NCBI RefSeq assembly: GCF_964204645.1
Contig: NC_134036.1
Coordinates: 9,536,704-9,600,703 of the forward strand
Length of the DNA stretch: 64,000 bases
Reading direction: 5' to 3'
Source of the DNA: Tubulanus polymorphus
Lineage: Eukaryota; Nemertea; Palaeonemertea; Tubulaniformes; Tubulanidae
The first letter of the stretch is position 1; each line of letters starts with the position of its first letter. This document shows, in pieces, positions 30,432-45,204 of this stretch. The translations under genes were made by a program, and so were the position numbers. Below the pieces are notes generated by a model that saw only the letters and a program-made list of their open reading frames with translations, was not told where the DNA came from and ran no database searches.

Positions 30432-31717
30432 CTATTCAAGTAAGTTTAATCGATCGAACATCTCTAGAGCAATACTAAGAATAAGCTTCGCGCACTCATC
30501 GTGACCTTTTAGGAAATCGATATTTTTTGGTATCGAAGAAGGGGTTGCGGTTAAAAGTGTTTCATTGCTTTCATCTGCCAACTGCATGTCACTTTTCGCT
30601 GATTTTCTCCTAGAGCCTGTTAGATTGATTGAAAGAACATTCAACTCATTAGATAAAAACTTAAGGTACAACCCAGTAATTATTGTAAATCAAATTTATA
30701 TGGTGCAGCTTGCACGAGTGTACCTTAAAAACTGTTAATGCAACTAACATTTTGTAATATTACAATTTAAAACATAAAGGTATCAGCATTTTTTGCTTTT
30801 AATTAATTATATATAAGGTAATACATGTATTTAGTTCGACGCAATTTGTCTATTGTGAAACAATGATTTCAATAAATTCTATGTCTACCACTTGCTGAAA
30901 ATGGAATAGTTTTAAATTTGTTGGTATGTTGCATGCAGAGGAAATTAAATGATTAATTAGGCAAAAGAAAAATTAACCAGTCTGTCATCAGATAGAAATT
31001 GTTAGTGATAATTTGATATTTCACCATGTCAAATGCTACCACTTTTGGAACACTATTTTGACTAACAATTGTCCTGTAACAAACTTCAATTTCACTCAAG
31101 GACAGACTCAAGTTAGTATGGATGTATAAAAGAAAAAAACAGTCAACATATGTAAAATTAGAGAATTGATCAACTTGAATTTTTATCAACTAGTCTTTAA
31201 CAAACATTCAATGGACATTGTCAAAATAAACTTCACAGCAATTAACAAAATTGATCGGTAAATTGACTGTCTGCTATAACGAGCAGTATTCCTATTATTG
31301 CGAATTATATTTTTCACAAACTATTATATACCGGAGTTTGTTAGAACAACAGTTCCATTGAATTTACAATCTTTCAAATACAATTGACTTGATTTTTGGC
31401 ATTATTTCACAAGGTTACCACCAATTGCGGAATTAAGAAATCATTGCCAATCTTTGCCATAAGTCATTTTTAATTATCAGAGCAACTTTCCAAAATAATA
31501 ATCAGGGTAGAGTCATAATGTAATGAACAATAGAAATAAATAATAAACATCTAATACAAAATGCTGCATAATCACTTACTATGAAGCTTAGCCATTTTTT
31601 CTTTAAATGATATCTTTTTCCTCGCTGTACCATAGTAGATCTTTCTTGCAGAACCCAACATGCTGGTAACCTTCCCAGCTACCCTGCCCCAGGGCTCGCG
31701 GTCTACTGCTTTCTGAC
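30432..31717 (-). CDS. C-terminal exons of an unidentified gene (same gene as the PHD exons)
   Basis: Exon 31717-31580 (QKAVDREPWGRVAGKVTSML ... ARKKISFKEKMAKLH) is bounded by TTTTTGTAG and GTAAGTGA. The terminal exon 30616-30432 (SRRKSAKSDMQLADESNET ... NIDFLKGHDECAKLIL) follows AATCTAACAG and ends in TAA. Both junctions are phase 1 and join in frame. The entering phase also fits the phase-1 exons at 34690-35428, so this is probably the end of that gene. No domain is recognised. Confidence 0.5.
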
Positions 31718-31808
31718 CTACAAAAATCAATTAAACAATATATCAATGTATGTTCTAACTATAGGCCTAAAAATTTCTTTAAATCCATTGACTTACCCCT
31801 GTGTTCAA

Positions 31809-32880
31809 CAATTACTGAATCCCTTCAATGATTACGACTAGGTTTGACAATTACAACTTCGTTAAACGATTACGACTCCATTCAGCGACTACGACTCCGT
31901 TCAACGATTACGACTCCGTTCAGCGACTACGACTCCGTTCAACGATTATGACTCCGTTCAGCGACTACGACTCCGTTCAACGATTACGACTCCGTTCAAC
32001 GATTACGACTCCGTTCAGCGATTACGACTCCGTTCAGCGACTACGTTAAACGATTACGACTCCGTTCAGCGACTACGACTCCGTTCAACGATTATGACTC
32101 CGTTCAGCGACTGCGACTCCGTTCAGCGACTACGACTCCGTTCAACGATTACGACTCCGTTCAGCGACTATGACTCCGTTCAGCGAGTATGACTCCGTTC
32201 AGCGACTACGTTAAACGATTACGACTCCGTTCAGCGACTACGACTCTGTTCAACGATTACGACTCCGTTCAGCGACTACGACTCGTTTAACGATTACGAC
32301 TCCGTTCAACGATTACGACTCCGTTCAGCGACTACGACTAGTTTAACGATTACGACTCCGTTCAGCGATTACGACTCTTTTAACGATTACGACTCCGTTC
32401 AACGATTACGACTCCGTTCAGCGACTACGACTCGTTTAACGATTACGACTCCGTTCACCGACTACGACTCTTTTAACGATTACGACTCCGTTCAACGATT
32501 ACGACTCCGTTCAGCGACTACGACTCGTTTAACGATTACGACTCCGTTCAGCAACTACGACTCGTTTAACGATTACGACTCGTTTAACAATTACGACTCC
32601 GTTTAACGATTGCGACTCCGTTAAACGATTATGACTCCATTCAGCGACTACGACTCCGTTCAACGATTACGCTTCCATTCAGCGACTACACTCCATTTAA
32701 CGATTGCGACTCCGTTAAACGATTACGACTCCATTCAGCGACTACGACACCGTTCAACGATTACGCTTCCGTTCAGCGACTACGACTCCGTTCAATGATT
32801 ACGCTTCCGTTCAGCGACTACGACTCCGTTTAACGATTGCGACTCCGTTAACCGATTACGACTCCGAAACTTACTCCTGT
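31809..32880. repeat. 19/38-bp minisatellite
   Basis: About 55 units of 19 bp, GACTCCGTTCAACGATTAC, alternating with the variant ...TTCAGCGACTAC to make a 38-bp higher-order period. A shorter variant (GACTCGTTTAACGATTAC) forms a block at 32280-32600. It lies between exons of the minus-strand PHD gene, so it is intronic. Confidence 0.95.
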
Positions 32881-34295
32881 GTTCAACGATTACTGAATCC
32901 CTTCATCGATTACGACTCTGCTCAATCCTTTATGACGAACCCGACTATGTTGAATGACAAATCTATTCCGACTATGACAAATACATCTACAATTACAAAA
33001 AATGTACCAATAGTTATTACCATTTGGAGGCCCGAGAGACCTCAAATGCAAAGGACCTAGGCCTATACATTAATCAAACTACATGTATTTGATTCGGTAA
33101 TTTTACAAGGTCGAAAAGCCGTAAAAGGCTTATACTATATGAAATAGACAGACTTGATAAGCGCCAAGGCTCGAGAAACTATAGTAGACGATAGAGGCCT
33201 ATCACTCGCCCACCTAGACTGCAACAATTTCTAGTTTAGGCCTATATAAGTGTCATTTTTGCTGTCTATGAGAATGGGTTGTTTTGAAGTTGAAGACATA
33301 TCACTATTAACACATAAAAGCTCCTGCGTTAAACATAACTCTGTCGAATAAAATTTAATTTTGCTTGATTTTGAATACCATCTTAATTTTCACTTCTTTT
33401 TTAACAAGGACACAATTTCACTTGAATAGAATGAAATCTAATTGATCTCAATCAACTGTTTAAAAAACTTAACAGTAGAAATAAGCAGTTTAGTGACTAT
33501 GTGCAATGTAAAAAGACGAAACGTAAAACGATTATTATGGGCGCCAAAAAAAATTTTAATAATTGTGCAAATTTACAGACGAGTGTCACTTTTTTGACAT
33601 TATACAATGACAGAGACCCATAAAATTACATAGTTATATAAACTACATACTAATATCTAGTTCGTCACATTTTGTTTTTTTAAGTTAGGCCCATTGTATG
33701 GATAGAAATCGCACATTTGTAGCGGAAAATGTCGAAAATTTTATTTCCGGGTTACGAAATTCAGAAAATGTTCAAAAAAACGAGAATGTTAATAGAAATT
33801 CCGAAAATTCTACGAACTAGTGGCGGATGTTTACTAAAAATCTTATCATATTAGGTTCGAATCCCACATTTACTGACGATGTATTCGGAGCACTCCCGAG
33901 TCACTCCAAGTCTATATCTCACAGCATTAGCACAAAATGGCGCGAAGCTCAGTGCGCGATATCGATTAATACGATCAATAATTGAAGTTGGCAAGATTAT
34001 CTAATATAATTTCAATTATCTAATATAATGTCTTTGAATGTAATTATATGATTTAGGTACATGTAGGACACAATTTACACTGGTACGATTTCCTGAAATA
34101 AATGACATTTTTTAGTATTTACGACGAATGTTCATAAAATAGAATATATGTAATATAATATATATATAAAATATATGTAATATAATTTCAGCATTTATGA
34201 ATGTAATGATATGATCTAGACAATTTACACAATTTACACTTGTACGATTTTCTGGAATAAATGATATTTCCTTAGTATTTACAATGAATGTTCAT
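32881..34295. other. non-coding, with three diverged copies of a ~170-bp unit at its right end
   Basis: No gene seen. At 34000-34140, 34180-34300 and 34310-34380 a diverged unit recurs, with common strings ACACAATTTACAC, TGTACGATTTTC and AGTATTTAC...GAATGTTCAT. A lone GGTTCGAATCCC at about 33854-33865 looks like a SINE B-box. Confidence 0.6.
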
Positions 34296-36450
34296 CTAGT
34301 AATATCGAACGTTATATATATCATCTGTGAATGTAGTATGATTCAGGTAGTACACAATTGACATTTGTACGATTTTTCCCGATCTGTAGAGTTTTAATTG
34401 GGCGCTTTTGATTCCTACGCATTCACAATGGAACCATCGGCAGCAAGAATCGCACTGAATCAAGTTAGTTGTTTTTTTTTTGTTCTCAACGTGGTAAGAT
34501 CCACGGACCACGCATACATCTTCTTTCTTATTTTTCGTTCCTTTTCGTCTTGCCGACTTGCTCCAATGTTCTTGCGAGGTCTTCTGCAATTGTTTTAAGA
34601 AATGTATTATGATGTACGTGTAACTATTTGATACAACCCTAGTAAACTATGTGCATGTACATTATTACGTTTAAATCTCATTGTCTTACCCATTGAAATA
34701 CTCGATGAACGGCCTTGCAGCGATTCTTGTATGTCATCTACGTGTACATTGCAAATTGATTCTGGAAATGACAGTTCTTTCATCACGCATTATTTTTACC
34801 AAAGAAACTACTCGTATTGTTAATTAGGTACCTGATCTCTGCTCATTTGGTCTTGCCGACATAACCCGACGTGCCCGAAGCCGTGGTCCAAAGTTTACGG
34901 TGACTTCCATCGTGTCTGAAATGATAGCTATACAACCATATATACTCGTTCTTAAATTTTCAAAAGTCATTTTCAATATGAATCTTATGTTTTCTCTTAC
35001 CGGCATTCGGCTCTACAATTGATTCTGCAATTACTTTCTTGGTAGACTCTGAAATGAAAAACTATTAGATATGATTCTCAGTTTTTGATTTCTTTATATT
35101 TAATCAACTTGATGGTTATTTCTTTTTTATTGAATTGTTAAGGTATTTTACCTGCGCTCGGTGCTTCAAATGACATTTGTTCAGGAGACACGGGTGTTTT
35201 ACTTGCACCACTCGGTGCTTCAAATGACATTTGTTCAGGAGACTCTGAAATAATAATTATTCAATATAATTCTCTGTTTTTTTGGTCGTTACGTTAACAA
35301 ATATTTTATATATTTATATATTTTGATAGTTCGGCATTTTCTAACCTGCTCTCTGTCTAGCCAATTCCATCGATTCCATCGTCTTCTTTGGATCTTGGAC
35401 GTCCCGAAGTCGTGGCTCAGAATTTTCTGGAAAAAAAATATTTCTTCGTTTACGATTGAACGGTGATAGAATTTCCGCTCATTTCGAACAACATACATAC
35501 CAGCGAATAATCGGTCGACTAGTTCGGTTGGTATTTGAGAAAGCGGAATTACTGCCGACGATACATTACTTCCCCCGATTCTCGAATGTCGCCCACAACG
35601 TCCCCCATCTCCAAAACCCCATCCTTCAGTTTTTTCTCGCTTATCGTTATAGTCGATTGCCTTGCCCGCATTTCGGCGCTCAGTGCTCTTATTCCAACGG
35701 CAAGACAGCGCTCTTGTTTGCCGTTAAGTGAATGATGAGTGATAGCTATGATTCTATGAAGCTGAAAACGTCCGAAAGAATATACAATATGTGATGAATA
35801 TACTGTGTTTTGAGTAATGTTGTCATTAGATTTAGACATAAATACACACAAGTTTACCTCTTGTTTGCTGAAATGTGCTGGGGCATCCGCTAAGGTGCTG
35901 AGTAAGGTGTTTTCATACCTAATGTCGACCCCAAACACCTGATGGGCTTGATAACCTCTTGGCACGACAGACTCACGTAGGAAAGATTCCAACCCTTCAG
36001 AGCAACACAAATCCGTAAGATTTAATTGTGTAAGAAACTAAAAAAAAATGTGACAAGCTTTTAAAGGTCATTCTGCTCACACATACAGATGCTTACGATT
36101 AGTTAAGAAGGCATAACTTACCAACTCTGTTAGGGCGAACAAGCAACCATAATTTTTTTGCAATTCTGGGGTCTTCGATGCCCGTAGCTTCGGCCCAGCG
36201 GCTGCACGTGCGTCTAATGTCACTGATATCAATTGACGATAGGCTCGGGATATTTTTTCCCGCATTTGACATGGCTGAATCTATGTCCACTGACGGGGTT
36301 TTCAACGAACCATTAGTCAACGGTAATACAGTCAACCTGCTTATTTCGCGGAGACTAGAATATAAAAGAAAATATAGCTGCAAAGCAGCGATAACGGGTT
36401 TCTGCCTTGCCGGGTTAGACACCGTACCAGGAAGGTTGCAAAAGATTTCA
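34296..36450 (-). pseudogene. PHD-finger gene with a string of small phase-1 exons, partly broken
   Basis: Minus-strand exons with AG/GT borders, 5' to 3': about 36450-36118; 36038-35855; about 35757-35510; 35428-35345; 35247-35153; 35050-35003; 34917-34832; 34761-34690; and a PHD-like exon 34589-34373. The five exons from 35428 to 34690 are all phase 1-1 and join in one frame (ESPEQMSFEAPSG, ESTKKVIAES, DTMEVTVNFGPRL, ESICNVHVDDIQ). The last exon has DVCVVRG...IQCDSCCRWFHCECVGI, a PHD finger whose second cysteine is arginine. Its closing KCQLC pair is in another frame, and entry from the phase-1 exons hits a stop. Exon 35247-35153 holds a 57-bp internal tandem duplication. Frames at the 5' end also disagree, so it is a decayed gene or has exons I missed. 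Confidence 0.5.
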
Positions 36451-36599
36451 CTGAAATCAGTTCATTACGTACCACTATCTGTGAAGAAGCGCCACCTAGG
36501 GGTTATCCTGTGGGTCAGCCCATATCATGGATATGTTGACCCATGGCTCTTAAGTGCAAAGTAATGATGTACCGAGTTTAGCGAAAATAACTTGGTGAT

Positions 36600-37560
36600 A
36601 CAGTGTTCTACCATTCCCTCGTAGCAAAGTACCTGTGTATCAATTTTCATAGAAATTCCTCCATCCGATAAGTAGATATCAATGAAAATGCATTTCCAAC
36701 AATTTGTAGGTGGCGCTACTGGAGCACCATATGAGTTACCTACTTAAACCATACACCAATACAAGTGTCTTGTAAAGGGCTACTAACCACACATTTCAAC
36801 CTCGATTCTATGACCAACGGTTTAGGAGCAAAGATCTTTGTTTTCACAGTCCCCTGGTGGCAGTTGTATGAACTAATCATGCAGGTTGGCATATTACACA
36901 CGTGTCTTTGTACTTATACTAAGTTTTGTGATTTTCATAATAAACAGACCGCATTACATACGAAAAAATGGATGCCGAAATCGATTTTTCAAAATGTACG
37001 CCCCCTAGTGGTTAAAATAGGAACTAATCATGTGGGAGGTTCGTTGCATTTAGTAACCAGGTACATGTGTATCAATTCTCATAGAAATCCATTGATACCC
37101 TTAGTCGATATAGATGAAAATGTGTTTTCCAGCCTCTTATAGGTGGCGCTACTGGAGAACCATATGAGTTACATAGTTATACCATACATCAATACAAGCG
37201 TCTTGTCAAGGGCTACTGATCACTCGCTGCAACCACAATTCTATCTCCACCGGTTAAGGAGCTAGGAGCAAAAATCGCTTTGAAAAATTTGGTGTCCCAT
37301 TTTCGAGCCCGTAGAGCCCAAACGGTTAATCGCAGATAGGGCGTGCCACTGACTTTTTTAGCCTCCAGGCTGTCATGAACAACTTTCGTGCCCGGCCGAA
37401 GCTGAAAACTCAAAGACAAAAATTTTCTCACACAGTAACTTTTCCATGTCAGAATTTTCAAAAGTAAAACGCCCCCTGGTGGGTGAACGGGGTCCCCAAT
37501 CAAAAAGCCATTAGACTTACCTCAAGGTACCTGTGTTCCGTACATCTCACGTAAGTTTCA
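36600..37560. repeat. diverged ~430-bp tandem repeat
   Basis: The block around 36634-36810 (GGTGGCGCTACTGGAGCACCATATGAG and neighbours) recurs at 37067-37240. The string ACGCCCCCTxGTGG...GGTAC-TGTGT occurs near 37000 and 37470. Identity is moderate, so this is an old duplication. Confidence 0.65.
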
Positions 37561-39042
<1,482 letters not shown>

Positions 39043-41394
39043 AGTACGATTATAAATATTTACATGACACTAGTGTTTAGATTGGTACTATAGATATGCG
39101 CTTTAATCATTTATATTTCCCTTTTCAATTAATTCTATAAATTTCTATATATCTATATTCATTATTCTAGATAGTAGATAATCTTGTTATTTTATATAGA
39201 TTACGCTAATAAAGATTAAGCTAATTTAGATAGCTAGCTTTGACAGAAGATCGGGAAGGATATTGTGTGAAAATAATTGTTTCTCAAATCTAATGGAAAC
39301 TAGCTAAAAGCTAATTGAAAGTCTGAGATTAGAATTTAAAATCTAATATAAATCCTAGAATAATTATTATTAAGAAAAGGCCTAAAGAGTCTAAAAATAT
39401 AGCAGAATCTGAGTATGGCTTACCTGAAATTTGATTGAAGACAAACCAATGAATATGTAGTTGATATCTTTATTCAACGAGAGCATGAGCAGGAATGACC
39501 AAGCCAGGCCTGAGCTGGACATCCTTGACTCAAGCTCCACCCCAAACAAGCTCGGGGTCGGGGGCACATATCATTGGCTGATTAGCCACCAGACTCACAA
39601 ATCTGACAGCTGACCTCGGTAAACAACACTAAACAAACAGGGAGCGAGGGATTTAATTATTGATTGTCTTCAAAGTCAGGCTTGGTTAATCTTTAGATTT
39701 TAGAGACGAATGGCATGTAAACATCCTGACACTAAACCCATAACAAAGGCGTGTCTGCCATATTGCATAAAGATATTAATAGAATTTGGAATAAAACTAA
39801 ATTTGGAGACTAAAAAAATGAATTTGATTTGAGAATGAATATGATATTTGTAATCTTTAGATTTTGCAGAATATTTCTATATCTATTGTGACACTATTTC
39901 AATAAAGAAGAATTTTGAAAAAAAGCAAAACACTATAATACTATGTTTAAAAAGTTATCAAAGACATTTGAAAAAAGTTTTCTGAATTCGTCAACTGTTA
40001 AACTAGTAACAACCAGATGTGTTCCCATTAAACCACCGACCGCGAGCCGAGTCGATGTGAGATGTGCCCTACACTGAAAATCTCAAGTGCTATACAACCG
40101 GTTTTTTAGGTGCCTCTGAATGTCGGCCGTTAAAAAACTGAACAATTCCCATTTGGAAAGGGCCTACGTAGTAAGAGAAAATTCAAGATGTGTATATCGT
40201 GTGAGATACAGGCTCCATATTTCATGTGCGTTTGGAATTTAACCTTGTTTATAACGAAACACGCATGTATTTATGCTATTTTAGATTTAAAAAGAGCGCA
40301 CGAAAGTGTTTCATGAGACCCGCAAATAACGTCAAGTTATTTATGCATTTTTGATTTATATGAATAAATTTCGCTTCGAAATCTTTAAATTTCTCAGGTG
40401 GATTATTCAATAAATTCACAACAGTCCATTATGGATTAGTTTGACGCCAATCGTTCTTTTAAAGATCTTTCTTTCTCGAAGAAAGATTTTCTTAAAAACT
40501 TTGATTATGGCGAATCTTTTATGTGTCCGATAGTTAAACCTCCGGGTATTATAATAGAACACAAATTTTTAAAGATATTCATAACATACTGAAGGATATC
40601 ACAGTTTATACCCAAAGATATGCAGTTGGATAGATCTTTTTGTTTCGACTCGCATGCGACAGTAAAAACGGTACTTGATATAATAAGTGAACTTCATCAT
40701 TGATATTTTCACTAATCTACTTGAATTCCAAAAAAGAACTGACAATGAACAAGGGTTACAGCTGTGACTGATATCGCTCCAAATTTCAATTCCTATGAAC
40801 ACTTTTAATATAAAGAAAACTATTAACGAAACAGTTTTTAGAGGCGAAGAATCCGCGTTACCATCGAATTTTCAAAACTTGAAGGAATGTTTAATGCCTC
40901 GGTGACCACTGGTCTAGTACGCGGTTTTCTGAAATGAAAGTGGCCAAGTCTAAAGAACAACTTTTGTATCACATGATTTCAAAAATTAGGAACCCAATGC
41001 GTTTAATGATTTAATTAATTGGTATCGCGCAGATTGGTTGAAAGACGGGTGTTAGTCACCTTGTGATTTTATTGTTTTTCATGCATCGATTAATTATTCT
41101 TATTATAACTTATTTGTAGGCGCATCCCGCAAACATTTTCTATTCGTTGAGTTTTCAAACGCAGTACTGTTCAGATGATTCGAGTCAAGTAGTAAAAAAG
41201 TTTATGTATTAGCATTACTATGCAGTGAAAATAACGCACTGCGGCAAGTGAGGTGCTGTGATCCAGATGTGTAACCCATTTATGGGTAATAAATTTCCAT
41301 CATGTCAACGCCATTCAAAAACAGTAGCGAATCTTTCTGTTGGTTTCTAGAAATAGCAATACGACGACAAGCACTTTCGAATTCGACCACGATA
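39043..41394. other. no recognisable gene
   Basis: AT-rich sequence with no family recognised on either strand. The moderately GC-rich patch at 39465-39600 could be an old repeat. Confidence 0.5.
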
Positions 41395-41880
41395 TTTGAG
41401 AAGTTTCACTGGTGGTCAGTGATGGTCAATTTATGAATTTTAATGGCGAATCCTTTCTAGTTTCACACCAAAAGCGGTACCGGTATATCGTTCTTTCAAG
41501 AAGTTTCAATTGGTCAGTGGTGGTCAGTGATGGTCAATTTATGAATTTTCAATGGCGAATCGTTTCTAGTTTGACACCATAACGCGGTATATCGTTTTCA
41601 TATTCGAGAAGTTTGAATTGGTCATTGGTGGTCAGTGATGGTCAATTTATGAATTTTCAATGGCGAATCGTTTCTAGTTTGACACCATAACGCGGTATAT
41701 CGTTTTCATATTCGAGAAGTTTCAATTGGTCAGTGGTGGTCAGTGATGGTCAATTTATGAATTTTCAATGGCGAATCGTTTCTAGTTTGACACCATAACG
41801 CGGTATATCGTTTTCATATTCGAGAAGTTTGAATTGGTCAGTGGTGGTCAGTGATGGTCAGTGATGAATTTGCAATGATG
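41395..41880. repeat. ~108-bp satellite, four to five units
   Basis: The unit begins AAGTTTCAATTGGTCAGTGG and includes GGTCAGTGATGGTCAATTTATG, GGCGAATCGTTTCTAG and CACCATAACGCGG. The second to fourth units are almost identical; the first and last are diverged. Further GGTCAGT strings continue to about 41985. Confidence 0.92.
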
Positions 41881-42379
41881 ATTCCTTAGAGGTTTGAAAA
41901 CAAACATTACATGATAAATTTCCGAAATTCGAAGTCAAGTGTTCAGACTCGGGGATATCTCAATTGGTCAGTTACTGACCATCATGGTGTCACCATTGTG
42001 GTCTATAGCTCAAATGAAACATGTGGAACCGACGAAGGGGCCCAAAAGCGTTAAGTCATTTCCTGGAGTGACGTGATCCAAAAATGCCCTAACTGGAAAA
42101 GGCAGTCTCTCAATTGGATGAAACCAAATCGGACAGGACAATTAAAATTTGGGAAGGTCACAGGTAGTGGTCTTTCTACGAAGCCCACGCGGTGAGCGTA
42201 TCATTATGAAATCTTTTTTTAAACCACCATGTACCACGAAGCAATAAGCATCGTTGTAAGCACTTGAAACAGCCATTAACCACTTGCAACTGTCAGATCA
42301 AACATCATACCGCATCCCCGCAAAGAGGGGTGGTTCAGCAAACCGGAGTTCTCATTGGCCTCTCTAGACTACCCCGCCA

Positions 42380-42492
42380 GTACGGGTAGCCGAGCAAACC
42401 GGAAAACTCATAATGCGAGTTTTCCCACGGGGATACCCACTGTCGGACAGCGCACCGGACCGATCGATGCAACGAGTTAGGTTCGAATCCCA
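42380..42492 (+). repeat. tRNA-derived SINE-like fragment
   Basis: GTAGCCGAGCAAACCGG near 42387 resembles a pol III A-box, and GGTTCGAATCCC near 42480 is a perfect B-box. The segment between them (CCACGGGGATACCCACTGTC, about 42423-42460) recurs in reverse orientation at 43360-43403. Spacing is larger than in a tRNA, as in tRNA-derived SINEs. Confidence 0.5.
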
Positions 42493-43349
42493 TTATTTGC
42501 AGGCAATTTTATATGGAATATTATATTACGATACCGTTGACTGGCTGCCACCTGTAGAAGAAGTCAGAATCAAGTGGGGTGAAAGAGACCAGGCACCTAA
42601 TGTCTATTTCTACTAGGCAAACTTCGGTTATCGAAGTTCATCGACTTTTTGAGAACTTCAGAAACGAATATTATCAGATAAATATTGAGCACGTTCGCGG
42701 TGTAGGACCGTAGTTGTAGATGGTTGCAAACATGAAATCCTACGACCAAACAAGTACCGGTTCAAATTCCTTTGAAATTATTATAATTTTACGGCCGTCC
42801 AGTACCGGTACCAATAAGATTCTTTTGATCCAAATAATCAGCATAGGGACATATATGTTATAGCAGTCACAAAGTAAACATTAAAAAAAACGAAACCATT
42901 TTATAATCTTTCATATCATTTAATTCTAAAAGATAAACCACATTCGCTTATAACAACAATGTAGACACACAACACGCATGAAATGAAATATACATGCGAA
43001 TGAATGAAATATACATAATGTCTATTTATTTTCGTCTGACATCGATCCAGTTCCACAGTCGTGAGTTAACTCTCAGTTACTTAGAATCAATTCATTTCCA
43101 ATGTTTTAAATCCAGAGACCAGAGTCAAATCTTAACTCGGAAATGAGTCCTGGAGAATGACCCATGATGTCATCACAAATCCTACGTTTACGTACCATCG
43201 ATTTGTATTCCTTCAGTTACTGCAGCGATACTCTGTATCACTGAATTCGCAAAGCACGTATTGCCTAGGTTCTCCATTATTTGGAACAGTATCGTTAAGT
43301 TGTTGACTAGCGATATGATAAATTATCAAATACTAATTCCGGGTGTTGA

Positions 43350-43405
43350 AAACCTGGGTCCGGTGCCCTGTCCGACAGTGGGTATCCCCGTGGGAAAACC
43401 CCGTT
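43350..43405 (-). repeat. inverted partial copy of the SINE-like segment
   Basis: Reverse complement of about 42417-42462 with a few mismatches, including GGATACCCACTGTCGGACAG. Confidence 0.7.
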
Positions 43406-43939
43406 TATTATTCATAGTAAAAATGAAGAAATTCCGCGTTTTTGGAAAATTCCGCGATTCCGTCTTTCCGCGATATGACAACACCGTATGAAATGGCAGG
43501 AAGACATTTGAAATAACAATTCAGTGTAGTATTATACTTATAATAGATGAATTTTGAATAGTTTTTGTTCATATATCAGCAAATATCATAATACCTTTTC
43601 TTTAACTGATGATCTCTCAATCAAAAACACCTAAAAGGATAAAATGGACAACTTTTCATGTCGTATATCATGCTTTTATAGTTTTAGTAAATGTGTATGT
43701 CCCGGGTGTATGTGCGCGTACTGTTTCGACCTAAGGATTACAGAAAAAGAATGATATAGATGAATCACCTGATTTCATTTGAAAAAATAATAAATTTTTC
43801 GCTAAAAAGGACGTCTTCCAAAGCTGCGTTAAATTCATGAAATCAGACAGTGATTACGTAAACACCTCCTTTAGCATAAACGAATTAATGTTGAGATAAA
43901 AACTCGCGACGCCAAACGCAATTTTGATTTTATTTGTAG
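43406..43939. other. no recognisable gene
   Basis: AT-rich sequence with only short frames; nothing identified. Confidence 0.5.
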
Positions 43940-45060
43940 TTGATTTTCTCGGGACGCATCCACGTGAAAATCAAGTACGACATCAAGTACATACAGTCCA
44001 ACGAACTCACGCTGCATGTGGCGGCCAGAGTTTGCGGAGATGCTGCGGAAGCTTGTGGGAAGGAACTAGGCTACGAGAAATGCGGGGAAGCCCACATGGA
44101 TCGTAAGGGCGGAGTGACGACGGAGGAGGCAGACAATGCGCCACTGCCAGTGTAGGGAAGAGGGAGCACGTACATCTGAGAGCGCTCCAGTTGCTAGAAA
44201 CCTGCATGGGTGACCTGAAGACGAAAATCAAAGACCACTTATGCGCCAAGGCGAAGGCAATCTGGGGATCCACGCTCAGTTCCAACCAGAAAGTAACCTC
44301 GCACAATGCCGCGTGTATGGGTGCCTTAAGGTAATACTGCACGATAGGGTCGTTGCACCGCACAGATGCTGATGAAATCCATAGCTCGCTACGGAAAGTG
44401 ACGAGTCAGAACGGGGCACTGTCCAATCACCAGTCGATTGATAGACTATATCTACCCAAGGAAGGGGCGGACTGGGGCTCCAGTCAACTTGGTACGTGCT
44501 GACGCAAACCGCTGTGGGTTTTTCTAAGTACGTACTACAGACCGAGTACCCGTTCGCCAGGAATCTGGCGGATGTGTTCTGCTACCTGGCTAAGTACAAT
44601 AAAGACAATGACAATGTGGTCCGTGTAGTGTTTAAGCGAGCTGGCGCTGAGCGCACCCACTGGTCGGGAGACAGGAAGGATGCAGACATCTTGCCAACCA
44701 AGAACGAAATCAATGCCAGAATCACCGGGGAAGTCCGAGCCGAAATTAGGGCAAAGACGATCCACGGGAAGTTCTGGTAGGCGGAGAGGGGCAACGCCAC
44801 CTTTGCTTGGCTGACCACTAAGTCGAGGAATTACACATCGGAAACGGTGTGTGATATAATGTCGATGCAAGATGGAACCGTTCGGACTGCCTACTGGCAA
44901 CACCGGCTTGCAGGCTAATAGGGATAAGTAAAAGGTGGGGGGTCGATGTGCGAAAGGGCCAAATCGATTTCTCGAAACAGCTCTCCGGCCGGAAGTGTCG
45001 GGTTTGGAGATTTGAACTACCGGTCACGCATTAAGGACCCCACAGGGAATCTACACACGA
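43940..45060 (+). mobile_element. LINE remnant, C-terminal reverse-transcriptase region
   Basis: Plus-strand pieces in shifting frames: VKIKYDIKYIQSNELTLHV, METCMGDLKTKIKDH, SLRKVTSQNGALSNHQSIDRLYLPKEG (the R-LYLP motif after the RT domain) and ARNLADVFCYLAKYNKDND. Then AKTIHGKFW ... RGNATFAWLTTKSRNYTSETV ... AYWQHRLAG. The order matches the C-terminal third of R2/R4-like LINE proteins in marine invertebrates. Several frameshifts and stops are present. It ends near recombinase copy B. Confidence 0.6.
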
Positions 45061-45204
45061 GAAATGGGCGTCGTTGGACGTATGCTTCCGGAGATATTTC
45101 GTTTATTTTACAGCACTGAAAATTTTTTAACCCTCCCAAACGGTACCCGGCCTATTCATGAGACCCAGCTCACGTTAGTGGCGGACGAGGCCTCTAGACG
45201 CCGC

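Noticed and set aside
31828-32049. Open frame of LRSTITTPFSDYDSVQR repeats
   Set aside because: Minisatellite translation.
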